64,000 nt of DNA from Impatiens glandulifera (GCF_907164915.1 NC_061869.1:37138840-37202839); one strand, 5' to 3'; positions 22,533 to 35,122 are shown, counted from the first letter of the stretch. The notes: generated by a model not told the origin, from the letters alone. Made by a program: numbers and translations.

Positions 22533-22906
22533 ACGCAAACCAATGTTAAAATTTATCAAACCTCGAGATTTTCACGAGACATGATTTTTCGGGATACAAC
22601 ACTAAAATATAATTATTTTATTTTTTATGCATTTTTCCATATTTTTATCAACACGCTAAACTATTGTTGTCAATGAGATAATTCAGGCGGGGAATGAACT
22701 TACCATTCACGCCCCGTACGGTTTTAGGAAATTCTTGTGGGGCATTATTTATCTTGTGTCATTTAAAATATAATTTTTTTATTATAAAAATAATAAACAT
22801 ACTCTTAGAAAATACGAAGAATAAAAAAAAATATAAAATACGAAGAATGTAAAAAAATAAAAAAGTAATTTTATATATTTAATTGTGTTTATTAGTATTC
22901 AGAACG

Positions 22907-22966
22907 AAATTGAGGTGCAACGTAGACACGTATAATAAATTGAGGTGCAACGTAGACACGTATAAT
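22907..22966. repeat. 30-bp perfect tandem duplication
   Basis: A 30-bp unit containing GAGGTGCAACGTAGACACG occurs twice in a row with no difference, so the duplication is recent. It lies in non-coding DNA. Confidence 0.95.
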
Positions 22967-24700
22967 ATCCCTGTCTCAGGTCCGGTCAACTACCCATGAA
23001 ATTGGAGAAAGTCATCTCTAACGAGACAATTCGAATCAAAATTCATAATACTGATTATAATTGTCATCTTATACTTAAGAAAATATAATCAATTTCAACT
23101 CTAATTTCTTCAACAATTCTTATTTTTTAAGAAGTAATTTACCATATTTTCTAAGGGGTGCTTGATATGTTTTTTTAATGGTGGGTTCTGCTTTTCCTTA
23201 AGACTACGACAAATTTCCGCGGCTTAAAAAAATAATCCGCAAATTAGGAGTTGTAAACGAGTCGAGGCGAATCGAGACGAGTACCATAATACTCAAATTC
23301 GACTCGTTTTGCATTACATACACTCGAACTTATCAAGTGTCAAATTTTATACTCGAACTCGGCTCGTTAACAATTCAAACTACTCGAGCTCAAATTTAAA
23401 AAACTCATAAATTAAATTTTATTAATTAGAATTACACATTTTACTCAAAATTGATTTGCTCATTTGGGTAGAATGTGAATGATCAGACATGTGTAAGTAA
23501 GATCGATTTACTTATTTGATTGAAGGAGAGAAAAGTAGAATGAAAAATTATGAGTTTGAGGAAAGATATTCACTTAAAGGAGAGAAAGATGATTAGATTT
23601 TGTATTTTATATCATATCTTACATTCAATAAAATAATATGTATAAGTTATTATATATATTTATATATATTATAAAAATAAATATTTATAATATTTATAAA
23701 ACGAGCTACTCAAATTAGAGCTATAAAGTTTGAACTCGAGCTCGATTACAAAATTGAGTTTCTCGAACTCGACTCGAGCTCAATCAAACCGAGTTTGAGT
23801 TGAGCTTTGACCGAGCTACTAACTAACAGCTTTACTCGTTTACACTCCTACAATCCTACTTAACTAAGTGAACCTAGTAACTAAGGGAGGTTGGAGATAT
23901 CTACATTTTAATTCCCAAAACTCATTATTCATCTTAAATAAAATAAAATGAGAGCAAAATAATATTATTCAATGGCCGAATTGTCAAATTACACATTCTT
24001 TCAAACCTTTCAATTAAGGCTCATTATAATTAAGGTTCATTATTGTTAAAATTATATAAAAACAATGTTTTGTCTTAATGGGTTTAAACACCGTTAACTA
24101 CGTGATATTTATAAAAAAAATATATATTCATGTCACTAATTTAACTACCAAAATATTTACGAATAAAGAGTTTTAATTATTGATTATCTAAAATTTCTAG
24201 TCAAAATTTTTAATTCGCTGAAATTTAATAGTTAAACTAGTGACATGGATATTTTATTTATAAATGATATGTAAATATTAAGTTAACGATGTTTGAAACC
24301 GTTAAAATAAAATCTGATTTTGTATAACATTTAAAATAAAGAGTCCGAAATTATAAAGTTTAAAAGAAAATGTCTGAAATCTCAATTAATCCCGAATAAG
24401 AAGTCTCAATTTCGGCCATTAGTGAATTATAATGGTAAAATTATATTAAATAAATTTAACTAAATATAAATTAGAAGGTGGTATTTTAAATTATTGTATT
24501 TTAAATTATTGTATTTTATAAATTTAATAAATTATTTAAAAAATTAAATTATAAAAGTAAATACAATTAGTGGGAAAATTATATTTTAAAAATTATTAAT
24601 TTAATTAAAATAAATTATAGCCCATTTGAAATAAATTTACATGACAAAAATGAACGATTTTATCTATTTTAGACAATATAGATTTTTTATCAGTTTTTTT
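22967..24700. other. intergenic DNA upstream of the DUF639 gene
   Basis: Holds the MITE at 23245-23850. The rest is AT-rich with no recognised gene or RNA. Confidence 0.6.
23245..23850. mobile_element. non-autonomous DNA element (about 605 bp)
   Basis: The ends are imperfect inverted repeats: TAGGAGTTGTAAACGAGT at the left and the complement of ACTCGTTTACACTCCTA at the right. The interior is rich in ACTCGAGCTC-like motifs, typical of a widespread plant non-autonomous family. No ORF. The target-site duplication could not be fixed. Confidence 0.7.
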
Positions 24701-24701
24701 A

Positions 24702-24711
24702 TTATATAAAA
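24702..24711 (+). promoter_or_regulatory. candidate TATA box of the DUF639 gene
   Basis: TTATATAAAA lies about 60 bp before the upstream ORF and about 110 bp before the main ATG, at a plausible distance for a start site near 24735. Inferred from position only. Confidence 0.5.
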
Positions 24712-24764
24712 TAACCCATAACTCCATATTATAGCAATCTTAAAGAAGATACTTCCTTCTCGCC

Positions 24765-24782
24765 ATGGAAGTTGTCTGTTAG
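24765..24782 (+). promoter_or_regulatory. upstream ORF in strong start context
   Basis: A five-codon ORF begins with CGCCATGG, close to the optimal plant start context, and ends at TAG, 34 bp before the main ATG. If transcription starts upstream of it, scanning ribosomes should often translate it first, lowering output of the DUF639 protein or requiring reinitiation. Confidence 0.6.
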
Positions 24783-24816
24783 ATCTGTCATTTGAGATCA
24801 AGCGCGAAAGGGGAAA

Positions 24817-25966
24817 ATGGCGGAAGGAGAAGGAAAGATGGCAACAGAAGAAAGCAGCAGTCCCGATGCTACAAAAGCGGACGGTGGAAAGCTAGTAGGA
24901 GGAGGAGGAGGAGGAGGGGTGCTGGCGAATTTGATCCGAAACCAACAGAACAAGAACTTCTTCGAATCTTTGTTTTCAAAAAAGAAAAGGGTTGATGATG
25001 AATCAGTTTTGTTTATTCCTAAGCCCATAAGTTTTCTCTCTCCCATTGCTAACTCGGTCGTCACTCGCTGTTCCAAGTAAATTGCACTCCCTTTCTGTTT
25101 GTATGTTTGTCTTTGGAATGCCTGCTATCATTCTGTTTGAATACTTTGACCTAATTCAGGTTTCCCCCATCTTATATTGTTGACGATTTCTTCAAAATCA
25201 CACCACATGGAGATTAGTATATGATCCTTTTTAAGTCCTGTTTTTTATTCAAGTTATTATTTACATATATCTTCTATCTAACCGAGATTTGAGTACATAT
25301 CTCTTTACACCCTTCAATATTTCTTTTTTTATTATATGTTCAATGGAATAGTTTGTATGAAGGTTTTGTCCTTTATTATAAGCTCAAGAAGAATAAGTGA
25401 TTTAGTATTATTAGTTGATTTTGCTTGTCTCATTCTTTTGAAGAGAACAATGTCTTACTTGTTAAGTCACAACTCTTTTGTTAAAGAACTTTGGGGCTTG
25501 TTGTAGATTGTGCTTAATGTTAAATGGGTAAATTGTTGGTTTTTGGGAAGTGAATGGATTTGTCTTAAACATCATTGACTAATTATCCCCACCATCATTG
25601 ACAACATATCTTTTGATGACAAGAAAATGTCAATTTCATAATTGATGAAAAGTACTTTCTAGATATGTATAAATGATCCTTGTTTGGGAAGTCTTGAAGT
25701 AAATGTCTCTTAGAGTTAAAAATGTGCCTTGAAAAGGTATTTCAATGTGCCTAGATTGTGTTTTCCAAACTTAATCTTATCATGTCCATAAATAAATGCT
25801 CACCAAATCATTCGGTGTTGGACATATTGAATTTACTTAACAAATTTAGTAGGTAGTGAATCATGTCTTATTGGTTCTCTTTTTTTCTTCTTCTCTCATT
25901 TCGTGTTTTTGTTGACTCCTTTTGTTCTTTTGATGCCTCATAGCCTCTTTTGAACGAAATATCCTT

Positions 25967-26016
<50 letters not shown>

Positions 26017-29000
26017 CTAGCTGCATAAACTACTCTCCTGTTTGGGGAGTTTGATTCTAAGGCATAGTTTTTTTTGTTACAATATAATGGAATCTGTCAA
26101 ATGTTGATGTTTTTAGCTGGTGATTGAATGCCTTAAGCTGTTTATTACATTGACTTGCTTATAGGATCCTTCAAATCCAAACGGAAGAATTACAACAACT
26201 ATTTAAGACTACACTACCCGATAACTTCAAGCAACCTTCAAATTATGCCAGAAATCTCTTGGAGTTCTGTTCATACCAAGCACTTAATGTGGTTACTGCT
26301 AATCCAGAATATTTGGGTGACAAGGATTTTCGTCGCTTTACTTACGACATGATGCTTGCATGGGAGAACCCTAGTGCCGAGATTGATTCACTTATCACGG
26401 TGATCTATACATTGTCCATCAATTTTCTTGCTTCAATTTTGGTTGTTTTCGTGCTAGGAATTGATGAGCTAACTGTTTTTTTTTTATCGTTGTAATAACT
26501 CTCTTTTCACTCTCAGGAGGCTGCTGATAAAAGTAGTAATAAGGAAGTGGAAGGTGAAGATGGATGGTCACTATTTTCTTCTAGTACCACAAGCATGAGT
26601 GTTCAGGTTGTGCATTTAATCTTATATTATATCTGAAACTATGCATTTTTTTAGAAAAATTAGAGTTGTATCTCATCCAAATGAGAAATTGTTAAATTTG
26701 TAGATCTGGAAATTATTTTTTTGTTTGGTAAAAAGTTATAATGTAGTTAGATTTTAAGTTGGATCACAAACCTGATTTATATGAAAGTTGGATTTTAGAT
26801 TGCATGACAATTGAAGTTGAGTTGGATGAGATCTGAGATCACATATAAAAAAGTTGTAAGGTTTGTCTGGAAATATATGAACCCATATTTTTCCACTTCC
26901 ACACGACATGCATTTCGTTATATGTTGTGATAACAAAAGGGAAACAGTTTTCATTTCCTAACTGTTTTTGAATCATTAAACATACTAAATAGTGGGAGGC
27001 ATGTCTTGGTGGTATCATTAAACATACTATACAGTTATCTCTTCAATTCCTAATCATTAATCACTAACAGTTTTTATTCAGTATGTTTAATGATTTAATG
27101 AATGACTAGACTTGAATCTTGAATGTTAGAGAAGTAAATGAAGTTCACTTTTGATGGACATATTTCTTAACGATTCCTCTACATTGTTGCTGGCATCCTT
27201 GTCCAGAATAAGAGAATAAATTTACCTAAGAGACCAAAGGTCTCGGGTTGGATTCCCACTAAGAACGCTCTGAATGAAGTGGGGGTCATTCTAGCTTCCT
27301 CCAGGAAATAAACCATAGTTTTCAAAACAAAAAAAAAATGGTTATGCAGATTAAGCTAAGCCTATTTGCATCAGTCTTGAGCTTTCCATTGGTTTTCTTT
27401 TTCCTTCAAATTCTTGTATTTGATAGACTCCTTGCAATTTATGTCATGTTGCAGTACTATTTAATATAAGAAATAAGTTTTAAAATATATATGTTTATTG
27501 AATGGTTTGTTTATATTGGGCGCCAGGTTGATGAAAAGCAGACTGTTGGTTCTGAAGCTTTTGCTCGCATAGCTCCAGCATGTGTTGTTATTGCTGATGT
27601 CATCACTGCCCACAATCTTTTTGATGCGATGACAAGTGCCTCTGAGCATCGACTACACTTTCTTATATATGACAAGTACTTACGAATGCTTGAAAAGTAT
27701 GTTCTGTTTCCTTCAACTCTAACCACTTATTATACTTGAATTATTTTCCCTTTATTCCTTAAATATGAAACTGAAACAACACATTCAGCATAGCCACGAA
27801 ATCACCCTATATCAAATAATTGTTCTTCTCTTATTTTAATAAAAGATTCATCATTTTCTCGAAAAAAAAATATATGTTACTTTAACGCAAGATTCTTAGT
27901 TCAAATCTTGCTATACATAATTTTCCGTTTTTTTTATTTTTTAATTTGTATTAACAAAAATGATTGTTAATCTTTATTTTGTTGATTCAATTTATTGCTT
28001 ATTATTTACCAATTAATTCAAATTAAATATCTTAAAAATTATAAATTAATCAAATTATTATCTTTACATGTGAGAAGTTTATTTAGCTGAGTTATTGAGG
28101 AGAGAGAAAATGAGGAAAGAGGAAATTTTGTAATATTTCCTTGATTTTTTAGAAATTTATGTAAAATTTTGATTGAAAATAAAATGGGTTGGATAGTCAA
28201 TTTATCAAACACACCATTATTTGGGTAAAATGAGTTTACCAGCCCATACCCCACCCAAATTAGAAGATTTGCATGTGTTGGATATTTATAGATTGAGTTT
28301 TGTTTGAGTTGGGAATTATGGATTGGGTCTTACCCAATGCTCACCTCTATTAAAAACAAAGAAAATCCTCCTATTACGGAAAATCCATAAGAGAGGAAAT
28401 CCCATATCCTACCTTTATGAAAAAGAGAGGACATCACATTTTGGGCATTCTTATTCAATTTAATTTCCTTTCTGGCAGAGATTTAGTGGTAATGTTTACC
28501 AAAGTTGTATATATATTTTTCTTGACAACCCATCGTAATTAATTCATTCGGTATACTAGAAATCAGTTAGCTTCTCTCCAAAATCAACATTCATAATATG
28601 TTTTGACTTATATCACCCTTCCTACAAACATGAATCCAGAAAAAACAAACTTGGAGGAGATGAATGGATTTGGTTGATTTTCTCAGTAGCTAGTTGCTTC
28701 ATTCACTTACTAATAAATTTCAAATGTGTATGTCCATTCCTTTGCTACCCTTCTGGAAAATGGAAACATATATTAACATAGGTTTGTACTTAGCTTCATT
28801 AGTTCCTGTAAAAGTTCTCTTGGTATCATTAATGCAGCTGGGGTTTTATAGGCAAGGTAGGTATGAACAACCTTACAGTGTACACATAGGAATTCTAGCT
28901 TAAGAAGTCAAAACGAAATTTATAAATTGATTTACAAAATTCAACATTAAAAAACAATTTTCCTTTGAGCAATGTGAACTTCTACTAGTTTTGAAAGGAT

Positions 29001-32000
29001 TAAACCCATTTCATTGATCCACAGTTTTACTTGCTAGTCGATGTGCGTGAAAACTAATCCCAAAACTTGATAACAAAAAAATAAATGAAGTGGGCGGCGA
29101 TTGTCTCTTGTATGACATGTGGAAGACTATGTAGTGATTGATAACTTTCTATATGTAGCATATTGTATTAGTAAGGGAGAACTTGGTAATTAGATCAACC
29201 ATCCATAAACCGGATTCATGTGGCTTTAGTTGTAGGAAAGTCTATATATAATTAATTGAAGACCAAGGGAGGAACGATGATGCCGTTAGCCTTTAGGCAA
29301 GATATCTGATTCTCATCACTATCTGATCTGAGTCTTTCCTTGGTCTTCTTAAAATCTCAACTGTTCTTGTTCTCTTTCTCTCTGAATAATCTCGGAAACT
29401 ATATCTGAAATTCGTTGACACTTAAGCGGCTTATCCCTACACTCATAACAGCGATAGACAAATCAAACGACATTTTATACTAAGGTGAAAACATCTTGGT
29501 CAGCATTTATATTTATGACCTCAATGTTTTTTTTATTATTATTTAAATTATGAAAGTTTGCATTAAATACTGTACTGGTTGTGAATGATACTTTTAATAA
29601 TAGAAATAATATCTATACAAAGTATTAAACATTGAATTGGTTGTACTGATATTTTTTTATTTGTATTCAATTTGTTGAACAGCCTTTTTAGTGTGTAACA
29701 AATGGTGTTAACTTTGTGATGTAACAATAAAGAAATTAATACAGTTTTGAGGTGAAGAATGTACAACTTCCCATCTAACATGGGCACCCATCTTCTCACT
29801 TTAGTCAAATCTTAGCTCCTGCTTGCAGGGTGATCAAAGTAGTGAAGAATGCAACTGGACTTCAAACTACATCTAGCCTTCAACTTCTTAAGGATGAGAT
29901 CATCTTAGAGGTGGATGGAACAGTTCCTACCCAGCCAGTGCTGCAACATATTGGAATGTCAGCTTGGCCTGGTATGTTATGCAGTTGAAATCCTTCTCTT
30001 TTTTCTTTATATGAAAAGAAAATTTGTCAACTTTTATTTCAAAATAAGCATGAAGAAGTTGAAAGCTGGTTGACTAATCATCTATAATGCCCCCATTTGG
30101 CCTCATTTGGATGAGAAGTGTTTAAGTTAATACATTCTCAATAATGTGCCTTTTTGTAACTAATAAGAGGTGAAGATGATGGTGCTTATGTATAGCACTG
30201 GTTTACCAAGAGTCTTATATGAAACATAAATAAGGTTTCAAAGGCTCATGATATGTGTAATAGGCTAGTAAATATTATTAATGCATAAGAAGTTGTAGGT
30301 AGTTATAGCAGTTATTAATAGTAGTATAAATATGCAGTGTGTAATATGTCCATAATATGTTGAAAATGTAATAAAAATTGTCTTCTTCTTTCAAAAGGCT
30401 TATTTTATTCTCCCTCTTCCTTAACAAGAATTCTTGTATCAAGGAATATGATTTTGCATTAGGTCAATCACGCACGTGGATGAAAAATTCATAGTATTTA
30501 GATACATTATATTTAATTATGTCTATTTAGTTGGTTAGGATAATTAAGATTAGTTAAGAATTAAAACTATATAAGAATTAGGATTTCCTTATAATATAAA
30601 GGAAGACTTATGTTAACATTTTAGTTCTTCAATATAATTATGAAAAGTTTACCCCATCATTTTCTTGTATTGTTTGAACCGTAGAGCTTGGACTCTATTA
30701 TTCATAACAGGGTTAGCAAAACTCAATTGTGCAATCATAAACCAACATTTCATTTTTTTAGGATTGAACCCTAGAAACCTAAACATAAAGTGTTATAAAT
30801 GTATTAATTAAACACTCTTTTAAACCCATGTTAATCAATTTTATAATGGGCATGGGTTTGCAACATAACATATTTAGGGTTGTTTCTCCTAAATAGTCTG
30901 ACAATAACAAACTTATGCCAGGTCATATGGCAACTATAAAGGAATAACTGGTCCTGTGGTTGTTATCCTCAGTTACAAGAGAACTAATTCCTTGCATGCA
31001 ACTATGCAAGTCTATAGTATTCCTATGCATTTCTTGATTTACTCATGACAGAGGCAACAAAGAAACAAGTTATAACCTAAGGTCGTAAATATAAATTCAT
31101 GCATCGTCTCTTTGTCACCTTCTCTGTGTCATTTTAAAGATTTTGACCTTATTTCAAGTAGAATCAAGTGAGCATGTTGAAAAAGTATATTGGGTATTTT
31201 GAGCTGTATATAGAACCAAGTTTATAAACATCAGTATTTGGAATTTGTTCGATTACAATATTTGTGATGTATTTATAGACTTCCTGTCGAGATTCTGTTT
31301 AGAAATTGAAGTGTTGTTATTTTTTATAGGGCGACTGACATTGACAACTCATGCCTTGTACTTTGAGTCTTTGGGAGTTGGATTGTATGAAAAAGCTACT
31401 AGATACGATTTGAAAACGGAGTTGAAACAGATTATAAGACCTGAATTGACCGGCCCATTGGGTGCCCGCGTTTTCGATAAGGCTGTGATGTACAAATCAA
31501 CATCAACGTATGTACATTTTTCCCACGCATATACACTCAAATTCAAATTTCTTTTAATTTGAGAATATCATCTTCTTTTTCTTTTTACAGTTTAGAGCCT
31601 GTTTACATGGAGTTTCCTGAATTCAAAGGCAATTCTCGAAGAGACTACTGGTTGGATATATGTCTCGAGATACTCTACGCACACAAATTCATTAGAAAGT
31701 ACAATCTGGAAGGAATTCAACAATCTGAAGCAATAGCAAGAGCAATCCTAGGAATATTTCGTTTTCGAGCAGTGAGAGAAGCTTTTCGTGTCTCATCATC
31801 AAAGTACAAAAGTTTATTATGCTTTAACCTTGCTGAAAGTCTCCCTGAGGGAGATAAGATACTTGAAACTCTATCGAGACGATTGGAACTATTGAGCTCA
31901 ACTACCAATGAAAAAGCATGCATGAAACTGCCAGCATCACTTTTAAGCCTGAGAAGATTTAAGATAATAGTAAGCAATGAACAACAACAATATGAAGGAG

Positions 32001-33958
32001 ATGATCAATGTATAGAACCCATTGGAGATGTATGTGTCGGTGAAGTCAATCCATTGGAAATGGCAGTTAGACAGGGTAAAGAAAACATTGGTAGGGAAGA
32101 GGCAGCACAAGCAACTGTGGATCAGGTCAAAGTTGAAGGAATTGATATGAATTTGGCTGTGATGAAGGTGCATTCATCTTCTTCTTTCTTTTTTCAAAAT
32201 TCCATTTGTATTACTACATGAAAACAATTCAAATCTTGCTTCTTTTTTGTAGGAGTTGCTTTACCCACTTATCGAATCATTTAACCGGGTGCAACAATTA
32301 GCCACGTGGCGAGATCCATGGAAGTCGACTGTATTTGCAGTGTTGGTCAGTTATGGCATTGTTAGGTAAGTTTAAACATCCAACCTTGGCTGTCAAGTAT
32401 GGGAAGGAAGAACAATTTTGTTCACATATGTTTTCTAGAAAACCTAATTTTTTGTTGAGATTTGATTAGTTGAAGATAATAATAGAGATTTCACATACCA
32501 CCTAGTTTATTGATATGGCTTCATTTGGAACATCATTTCATCTGTTTTCTCATACGGGTGTGAATCCAGATGAAGTTCTGTTTGTAAATGGGGTGTGGCC
32601 TAGATCTAGATACTCTGAAAAACAAATGCGCTGATGATAGAATTAAATGTACAAGAAAAGTATTTAGAATTGTATTGAAGTGAAGGAAATATTATTATTA
32701 TTGCTCGGATTGGATAAAATAAAGTTTCCAAATGAAGCGAAGGCAATACTGTTATTATTATTATATATGTGAGATCTTAGTGTTGATAACATATATGTTA
32801 CAATGTACAGGGGCTGGATAAGGTATGCTTTGCCGTTGTTATTTGTTTTTGTAGCAGTTGTTATGCTTGTGCGGAAATATGTACACAAAGAGAAACAAAT
32901 TGAGGCTCTCAAGATCACAGTGCCTCCTAATAAGAATGCCGTTGAACAGCTCTTGATATTACAAGAATCAATTGCTCAAGTTGAGACTCATATTCAAACT
33001 GCTAATGTCATTTTACTCAAACTAAGGGCTCTCATTTTTGCAGCACTTCCGCAGGTATTATGCTTTATTTATACCTCTTCCTTTCATAGTGTTTCTCTTT
33101 TTCTTCTATGGTTTTCAAAAGGGTTTTGTATGCAATTTCTTGAATTTTGTAAACTCTTCAATGTCATCATTCTTTTGTTGTTTGTTTGGTCTGTAGGGAA
33201 ATTTTTTGTTGGTATCCTGATTAACATATCCATAATCAAAATTATTATCAAATTGGCCAATGCAAAGACTCTTCAATCTTATAAGTACCGACTATAAAAT
33301 GCAAAGACTCTTCAATGTGTCCATTTTTTGTTGTTTGTCTCATCTGTATCAAAATATTTATTGGCTGTTTTTCATCTTGATTCAGATCCATATGCGTAAA
33401 ATATTATTTCCAAATTGGCCAATTGTTAAGTAGTCCTTATAAAACCCAAAGACTCTTCCATGTTTTTCACTTTTTATTGTCAGTTTCTCATCCTAATTCA
33501 GATCTAGATAATTGTTAAGTATCCCCTTATTATAAAACCAAAGACTATTTAAGAAAAATAATAATCTTAAGAACTATCCAACTCACATTCTTTGTGTGTT
33601 GAGGAACTTACCCAATTCTTTGAACATTTTTTTTCCATGTTTTTTACTGTTTGTTTAACTCAGGGCAACTTATATCGTGATTTCTACTGAACTGGTTTAG
33701 TTTTTTCCGGGTTCTGTTTGTTTGGTGGGTCAGGCGACAGACAAGATATGTGCTGTGTTGGCTTTGATGGCGGTTATATTGGTTTTGGTACCTTTCAAGT
33801 ATTTTGTGGTGATGGGTTTCATTGAGGCTTTCACACGGGAAACTTCCATGAGGCAAGACAGTATGGACAAATGGCAGAGGAGGATGAAAGAGTGGTGGTT
33901 TAGGATACCTGCGGCTCCTGTTGAATTGATCAGACTCGATGATAAGAAAAGAAAGTGA
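24817..33958 (+). CDS. DUF639 family membrane protein
   Basis: Ten exons join in one frame to 744 residues: 24817-25076, 26165-26399, 26517-26606, 27527-27696, 29829-29971, 31330-31507, 31591-32167, 32253-32365, 32811-33054, 33734-33958, all GT/AG. Length and order fit plant DUF639 proteins of about 700 residues. The N-terminus is acidic and glycine-rich, followed by QNKNFFESLFSKKKR. A long soluble domain includes GRLTLTTHALYFES, which recalls a GRAM/PH-like strand pair. Near the C-terminus there are at least two hydrophobic spans: one after GWIRYALPLLFVFVAVVMLV, one from ICAVLALMAVILVLVPF. The last four residues, KKRK, fit a KKxx ER-retrieval signal. Molecular function is not established for the family. 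No stops or frameshifts; I take it as an active gene. Confidence 0.93.
25077..26164 (+). other. intron 1 of the DUF639 gene
   Basis: A 1088-bp intron with donor GTAAAT and acceptor CTTATAG. It contains a TA dinucleotide run (about 25968-26013). Nothing else is recognised. Confidence 0.85.
25968..26013. repeat. (TA)n microsatellite in intron 1
   Basis: A pure TA run of about 45 bp inside intron 1 of the DUF639 gene. Confidence 0.95.
27200..27339 (+). mobile_element. SINE-like insertion in intron 3
   Basis: Contains GGTCTCGGGTTGGATTCCC, close to the tRNA box B GGTTCGANTCCC, preceded by ACCTAAGAGACC and followed after about 90 bp by an A-rich tail (CAAAACAAAAAAAAA). This layout fits a tRNA-derived plant SINE. 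Box A is weak and the target-site duplication is not clear. Confidence 0.45.
27697..29828 (+). other. intron 4 of the DUF639 gene
   Basis: The longest intron, 2132 bp, with donor GTATGT and acceptor CTTGCAG. AT-rich. I see no complete transposon in it, although blocks such as 28400-29400 have a base composition unlike the neighbouring intron and may be old insertions. Confidence 0.8.
29972..31329 (+). other. intron 5 of the DUF639 gene
   Basis: 1358 bp, donor GTATGT, acceptor TTTATAG. The section around 30290-30720 (TATA-like ACTATATAAGAATT, then a T-rich 3' part) may be LTR debris, but no paired ends are visible. Confidence 0.75.
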
Positions 33959-34310
33959 GTTGTCAAACCTCAAATCTTATTCTTCAAAAAAAAACATAAA
34001 TGGTTTGAGCAAATTCAAACCATTTATTGTTCTTCTTTCCTTAAGTTGTCTTACAATAGGTAAGTAGATTTACATCATGTTGTAATGGCAAGTAAAAATT
34101 GTTTTCCTTGTTAGTTAGCTGCTACTAACTTTATTTGGAATTCAACTATTTTTGTCGTGTTGAGAAACAGTCATGGGTACTTAATTCTTTATTTTGCCTC
34201 GATTCTCAAATGATAAAATTGTATTTGTAATTTATGAGTCTATTTAGAAATCTGATATTTTGTCAAAGCAGTATCATTTTATTGGAAATTGTTAAAATTG
34301 ATCTTTGCAG
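33920..34310 (+). repeat. DUF639 3'-end duplication, copy 1 (genic)
   Basis: Covers the last codons of the DUF639 gene (CAGACTCGATGATAAGAAAA) plus about 350 bp of downstream DNA. It aligns in order with 34316-34690, sharing GAGTTGTC, ACAATAGGTA, TTGTTAGTTAGCTGCTA and GATATTTTGTCAAA. Confidence 0.85.
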
Positions 34311-34315
34311 CACAT

Positions 34316-34690
34316 GTTCAATTGTTCAGACTCGATGATAAGAAAACTGAGTTGTCGAACCTCAAAACTTCTATTGAAAAAAAAAACTGAATTATTCAAT
34401 TTAGATTTGAGGGTTTTTTCTTCTTCCTTGAGAGTTGTTTTACAATAGGTAGTACATTTACATTGTGTTGTAATGACAAGTAAAAACCTTGTTTTCCTTG
34501 TTAGTTAGCTGCTATTAAATTTGTTTGGAATTCAGATATTTTTGTTAGTGAGAAACAATCATGTTTACTAATTATTTGCCTATTCAAGGACTATAAAATT
34601 TGATTTGTAGAGTCTTGGAAATTGATATTTTGTCAAATCAGGATATATCAAAATTAAATTGATATTTGCATAAAAGAATGAAAAAATAAA
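34316..34690 (+). repeat. DUF639 3'-end duplication, copy 2 (downstream)
   Basis: A second, diverged copy beginning with the final-exon sequence CAGACTCGATGATAAGAAAA, but with a small deletion before the stop region. It therefore carries a dead copy of the protein tail and could supply an alternative transcript end. Confidence 0.85.
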
Positions 34691-34758
34691 GTGAATTATT
34701 AAAATGAAGTGATATTTGTTTTTTTTGTTTTTTGAAACTAGCATAACTCAAAATAAAT

Positions 34759-34817
34759 TGCACCAGCCGAGAATTGTACCGTGGCAGAGTTTCATTCTAC
34801 CACTAAACCATGGGTAC
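34759..34817 (-). pseudogene. tRNA-Gly(GCC) pseudogene
   Basis: The minus strand reads a tRNA-Gly: ATGGTTTAGTGGTAGAAT (D arm), CTGCCACGG (anticodon loop with GCC), GGTACA, then CTCGGCTGGTGCA (3' acceptor side). It is 59 nt instead of about 71 because about 11-12 nt of the variable/T-arm 5' half are missing, and the acceptor 5' strand (GTACCCA) no longer pairs fully. It cannot fold as a functional tRNA. Confidence 0.8.
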
Positions 34818-34919
34818 TTTTATTACATTTTTTAAATCTTGAGTTCAAAATATTCTAATTTAATTATTTTTAATTTTTTCTTAAACTAAGTTTGGAAAAA
34901 TAAATAATAAAAAAAATGA

Positions 34920-35122
34920 ATTCGGTTTTCGGTTTGGTTTTCGAGTTGAAACCCAAACTCGAAAACCGGTTTGGTTTTCGAGTTGAAACCCAAACTCGAA
35001 AACCAATTCGAAAATTGTATTTGAATTCGAATTGGTTTGAATTCGATTCGAAAACCGAAAATGAAATTCGAATTCGGTGAATTCAAATTCGGCCAAAAAA
35101 CCAAATATTGAACACCCTATTT
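34920..35122. repeat. palindromic tandem unit in a MITE-like element
   Basis: Two adjacent 37-bp units (34931-34967, 34968-35004), each an inverted repeat with arms GGTTTTCGAGTT / AACTCGAAAACC. The flanks add further TTCGAATT-type inverted motifs, and an end-like GGGTGTTCAATATTTGG (minus strand) lies near 35122. Two minus-strand ORFs here are repeat artefacts. Confidence 0.75.

Noticed and set aside
30290..30720. Possible solo LTR in DUF639 intron 5
   Set aside because: LTR-like composition, but I could not find paired TG...CA ends or a duplication.
32803..33297. 164-codon single ORF as a separate gene
   Set aside because: It is exon 9 of the DUF639 gene reading on into intron 9; the GCAG/GTATTA donor at 33054 and the acceptor at 33733 restore the family sequence.
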